This document shows positions 60,734 through 64,000 of a stretch of DNA of 64,000 nt, one piece after another. The stretch lies in NCBI RefSeq assembly GCF_013373865.1, contig NC_050467.1, forward strand, positions 682,001-746,000. The letters are read 5' to 3'. Each line of letters begins with the position of its first letter. The stretch's first letter is position 1. The stretch is from Monomorium pharaonis (taxonomy: Eukaryota; Arthropoda; Insecta; Hymenoptera; Formicidae). The notes below the pieces were generated by a model, which worked only from the letters and a program-made list of their open reading frames with translations, made no database searches and was not told the DNA's origin. A program made the translations under genes and the position numbers.

Positions 60734-61406
60734 NNNNNNNNNNNNNNNNNNNNNNNNNNNNNNNNNNNNNNNNNNNNNNNNNNNNNNNNNNNNNNNNNNN
60801 NNNNNNNNNNNNNNNNNNNNNNNNNNNNNNNNNNNNNNNNNNNNNNNNNNNNNNNNNNNNNNNNNNNNNNNNNNNNNNNNNNNNNNNNNNNNNNNNNNNN
60901 NNNNNNNNNNNNNNNNNNNNNNNNNNNNNNNNNNNNNNNNNNNNNNNNNNNNNNNNNNNNNNNNNNNNNNNNNNNNNNNNNNNNNNNNNNNNNNNNNNNN
61001 NNNNNNNNNNNNNNNNNNNNNNNNNNNNNNNNNNNNNNNNNNNNNNNNNNNNNNNNNNNNNNNNNNNNNNNNNNNNNNNNNNNNNNNNNNNNNNNNNNNN
61101 NNNNNNNNNNNNNNNNNNNNNNNNNNNNNNNNNNNNNNNNNNNNNNNNNNNNNNNNNNNNNNNNNNNNNNNNNNNNNNNNNNNNNNNNNNNNNNNNNNNN
61201 NNNNNNNNNNNNNNNNNNNNNNNNNNNNNNNNNNNNNNNNNNNNNNNNNNNNNNNNNNNNNNNNNNNNNNNNNNNNNNNNNNNNNNNNNNNNNNNNNNNN
61301 NNNNNNNNNNNNNNNNNNNNNNNNNNNNNNNNNNNNNNNNNNNNNNNNNNNNNNNNNNNNNNNNNNNNNNNNNNNNNNNNNNNNNNNNNNNNNNNNNNNN
61401 NNNNNN
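60734..61406. other. Assembly gap of 673 N
   Basis: Unknown bases. The length is not a round number, so it is probably an estimate from paired reads. It interrupts the MTMR-like gene, and missing GRAM-domain exon sequence may lie here. Confidence 0.99.
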
Positions 61407-61650
61407 TGTAGTCTTATCGTTATCAATTCAGAATTGAATGCTGAAACATTGTAAGATGGAACTCACTTTGCAGATAATAAATATCCCTTTCACTTTCGAT
61501 GGTACTGTACTACCGGGAACTAGCTTTCGTTTCTATCACCTACTGTTACATAAATTTCATCGATTTGTCAAACATGTATCTGTATATCCATACAAATGGT
61601 TTGTTGGTGAGTAACGTTTGTATCCTGTAACACCGATGAAAAAAACGGAG

Positions 61651-61997
61651 CAATTACGAAACCTCTATACGCGGTCTCTAATCTCGAGCTTTGGACGCAA
61701 TGCTACTTCCGTTGGATACCGACGCTCGAGATTCGTAACGGTGGACAGAGGCATGTCGAATTTTACATTAGGTTACTTCAAAATGACGTAAATCAACTTG
61801 GAATAAACGAAAATTACGTTTCATCGATAGATAAGAACGTCGGTATTTGCTCTCTTCACGCAACGATTGATAGTTTTTACCCTTTTAGTAACAATACAAC
61901 ACCGGGGAATATCGTCAGTGCTCCGATTATGAATAGTTCAATCCTCCTAAGCGAAAGTTTATTAGACGCGCAATCACTGATAACCGCGACCGATTGA
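61651..61997 (+). CDS. MTMR10/12-like protein, C-terminal exon (plus strand)
   Basis: The frame opens after CGGAG at 61650 in phase 1 and runs 114 codons to a TGA at 61995-61997. LELWTQCYFRWIPTLEI near its start matches the conserved end of the MTMR10/12 group; the tail is serine- and asparagine-rich. The minus-strand exon at 58628-58538 also ends in phase 1, so the two would join in frame if the block were re-inverted. An upstream candidate exon begins after TTGCAG at 61474, but its extent is unclear. The acceptor context is weak, so the exact start is uncertain. Confidence 0.7.
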
Positions 61998-63050
61998 CAA
62001 ACTGTTGCTTTTACGGTATTCAAAACGCGTACCTGATTGCATACTCCTTCCCCTTTTTTCGAATCTTAAAAATTTCGAAAAGAATTGTAAGGCGAAATGT
62101 TGTAGTAAAAGTGAAGAGTTTGTCGAGAGGAAAGAATTGAGAGGTGTTGCAACAGACATTATAGATATCCGTCGCCGCCACTAACGCCATACGCCACTCC
62201 AATGACTCCAGTCCTATGTTGCGATTCCGAGCAATCAGAATCCGAAACAGCTCGAGCACACTCACGCATACATCGCGCTCCGTTTATCCGTAAGCCGTCG
62301 CGCGCTCGGCATAAGGCGTAAGTCACGTTGCGATTCTGAGCACAGCTTCAGTCCTCGACCATGCAAACTGATATCAAGTTTAAGATATGTGCCCGCGCCA
62401 GAAATTCACCACGTTATTAAGAGCAGCTCGGTTTTTTCTCACTGTAAAACGATAGAGATTTTATGTTTTGATGAGTGTAAATGCTTGTCAATGTTTGATA
62501 GTGAAGATTAGCGAAAACATAAGGAGTAATTTTAAGATAGGATTAAATAAAATATCTGTACATAAATGTGAATGAAAACAAGAATGGATGGGTACCTTGA
62601 GAACATCTTACATTTTGTTATAAATCGATAAATGTTTATAATAAAACGAACAATTTGTTGTTATCCATTTGTAATAACCATTTGTAACAAGTCCTTCAGT
62701 TGTATTGATGACATGCGAAAATAATCAATCTTACATTTTCTAACTTTATATATTATGATATAACTTTTTAAAATCCATATTTATCATAATTTTTAAATAG
62801 TGAAACCCAAAATAATATTTTTATTATTTTGAAATTCAATTTCGCGTTCTTGAATTATTCGATTACAATTTAATCCAATTGTAATACTTTTTTTAATAGA
62901 AGCCAACACACAACTATTATTACATATATTATAATGTTGAAAGTTTTGAAGAAAAATGGCGGACGTGAGAATACTCACTTTTATAGTACCTTAATGAAAC
63001 CATGACAATTCCTCCTCCATGTATATATACTCAAAGACTGACGCAGCCTT
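61998..63050. other. Region downstream of the MTMR-like gene
   Basis: It has a modestly CG-rich part (about 62160-62360), then AT-rich sequence. No coding exon or RNA gene recognised. The 29-base block at 63008-63036 is the inverse of 55376-55404. Confidence 0.4.
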
Positions 63051-63188
63051 AGGGAGCATTCCCACCGAGCGCGTCACGCGTCACGTCGTCCTTCGCGTCC
63101 AATCAAAACGTCCCATTTTATTATGATAAAATATAATAGATGTTTTGATTGGACGCGAAGAACGACGCGCTCGGTGGGAACGCTCCCT
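63051..63188. mobile_element. Palindromic MITE, family F
   Basis: The arm AGGGAGCATTCCCACCGAGC then GCGTC is mirrored by GACGC and GCTCGGTGGGAACGCTCCCT. The inner arms TTCGCGTCCAATCAAAAC and GTTTTGATTGGACGCGAA are perfect. AT-rich loop. CTTA/TTAG flanks. Confidence 0.85.
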
Positions 63189-63192
63189 TAGA

Positions 63193-63346
63193 GTACCATT
63201 ACATTTATCCGATTTTGTCGTACGAGTTTGTTGGATGATAGCGATTGGCTGCTGATAAAGTCTCCACACTTGGCTATTTATCAGCAGCCAATCGCTATCG
63301 TCCAACAAACTCGTCGTACGACAAAATCGAACAAATGTAATGGTAC
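63193..63346. mobile_element. Palindromic MITE, family G
   Basis: The arm GTACCATTACATTT, GATTTTGTCGTACGA and GTTTGTTGGA, GATAGCGATTGGCTGCTGAT is mirrored on the right almost perfectly, with a loop of about 20 bases. It lies only four bases from family F. No coding capacity. Confidence 0.85.
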
Positions 63347-63518
63347 CCTTACTCCACGCTTACTCCATGTATAGTGGACCACGCTTTAATCAACGATTAA
63401 GTTAATCAGAGTTTAGTGCAAGTGGCCCTTATTCCGTGTATTGTAGACCATGCTTAAAAAGAAAAGCAGTTAGAAGCAGAAGAAGGAAATGTTTATTACG
63501 GAGCGGTATTTTAAATCA

Positions 63519-64000
63519 TATACACTGGCGCAAAAAAAAAACGAAACAAAATTTTTGACCGATTTTTAAGCAATTTTCAAAGTGATGCAACTTTGCGAAA
63601 AATCATCCAAATTATATGTACTTTTTTTTAATTTAAAGGGCAAAGACTCTATTATGAGAATCCCTACGCGAAAGTTTGATTTGTTAAGTGCGAACCTTTT
63701 GTATCGCATGAAAACCAAACATGTGTTTTTTAATTTAAAAAAGTAAAAGTTTGTTATCATTTTGCACAAATTTCTCGTTAAAATCTTGCTAATATTAATT
63801 CAGATTCTGAAAGTTTATTCTTTTCTAAGCAATTTCAAAAAAAAATACATGTCGATACGATGTTTTTTGTTGACTGCACATGAGTTTGAAATTTGCACTG
63901 CATTTTAGGGTATTTTAGCAAGTATACGGTATTTTTGAATATCATGAATTTTGAGTATCAATATGATATTGCACATTGATTTTATTCGTGTTGAACTCAA
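63519..64000. mobile_element. Possible end of a Tc1/mariner-like element
   Basis: Sequence beginning TACACTGGCGCAAAAAAAAA after a TA resembles the tip of Tc1/mariner-type terminal repeats. The rest to the window edge is AT-rich without a transposase frame. The other end is not in the window, so this is a weak call. Confidence 0.3.

Noticed and set aside
63081..63308. Minus-strand frame across the palindromes
   Set aside because: It runs through both MITE palindromes and reflects their arms, not a gene.

Overview
This is a stretch of an insect nuclear genome. I infer a hymenopteran, probably an ant. The reasons are an AT-rich background with short GT-AG introns, CpG-rich gene starts, insect-type gene content (dimmed, jagunal, a SMOC/magu protein, a halfway-like LRR protein) and many palindromic miniature transposons. 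There is nothing prokaryotic, viral or CRISPR-like. Exon models were built by hand, joining open frames at GT/AG sites and checking phase. Every multi-exon model given as complete has a coding length divisible by three.

Layout. 1-6228: no gene recognised, with one CpG-rich block near 3.24-3.77 kb. 6229-13954 (+): ARAP/RhoGAP15B-type Rho GAP, 12 exons. 15132-16279 (-): RAD51. 16621-17332: composite element of nested palindromes. 17703-23284 (+): sialic-acid phosphatase NANP, with an intronless neurochondrin gene (18985-21222, +) inside its first intron. 24493-26813 (-): SPATA7. 27514-28631 (-): SLC66A2. 30069-32025 (+): LRR membrane protein, halfway-like. 32459-35212 (-): DDX52/Rok1 helicase. 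35883-35954: tRNA-Gln. 36251-38056 (+): DPH1. 39177-39920 (+): bHLH factor dimmed/Mist1. 40719-42430 (-): POLD2. 43001-43500: gap. 43878-51418 (+): SMOC/magu. 52437-53914 (-): jagunal. 54367-56375: cluster of palindromic elements. 56601-61997: an MTMR10/12-type myotubularin-like gene. 60734-61406: gap. 63051-63346: two more palindromic elements.

The genes do not form a pathway. They are a typical compact insect neighbourhood of housekeeping genes (RAD51, POLD2, DDX52, DPH1, NANP) with signalling, secretory and neuroendocrine genes.

Main oddities: (1) the MTMR gene has its N-terminal and C-terminal exons on + but its seven middle exons on -, beside an assembly gap and a long microsatellite, which implies a misassembled or truly inverted block; (2) several unrelated palindromic miniature elements carry a CCAAT motif in their arms; (3) the SMOC protein has a duplicated thyroglobulin-plus-EF-hand module; (4) neurochondrin is an intronless gene nested in an intron; (5) SPATA7 ends in an in-frame 33-base tandem repeat.
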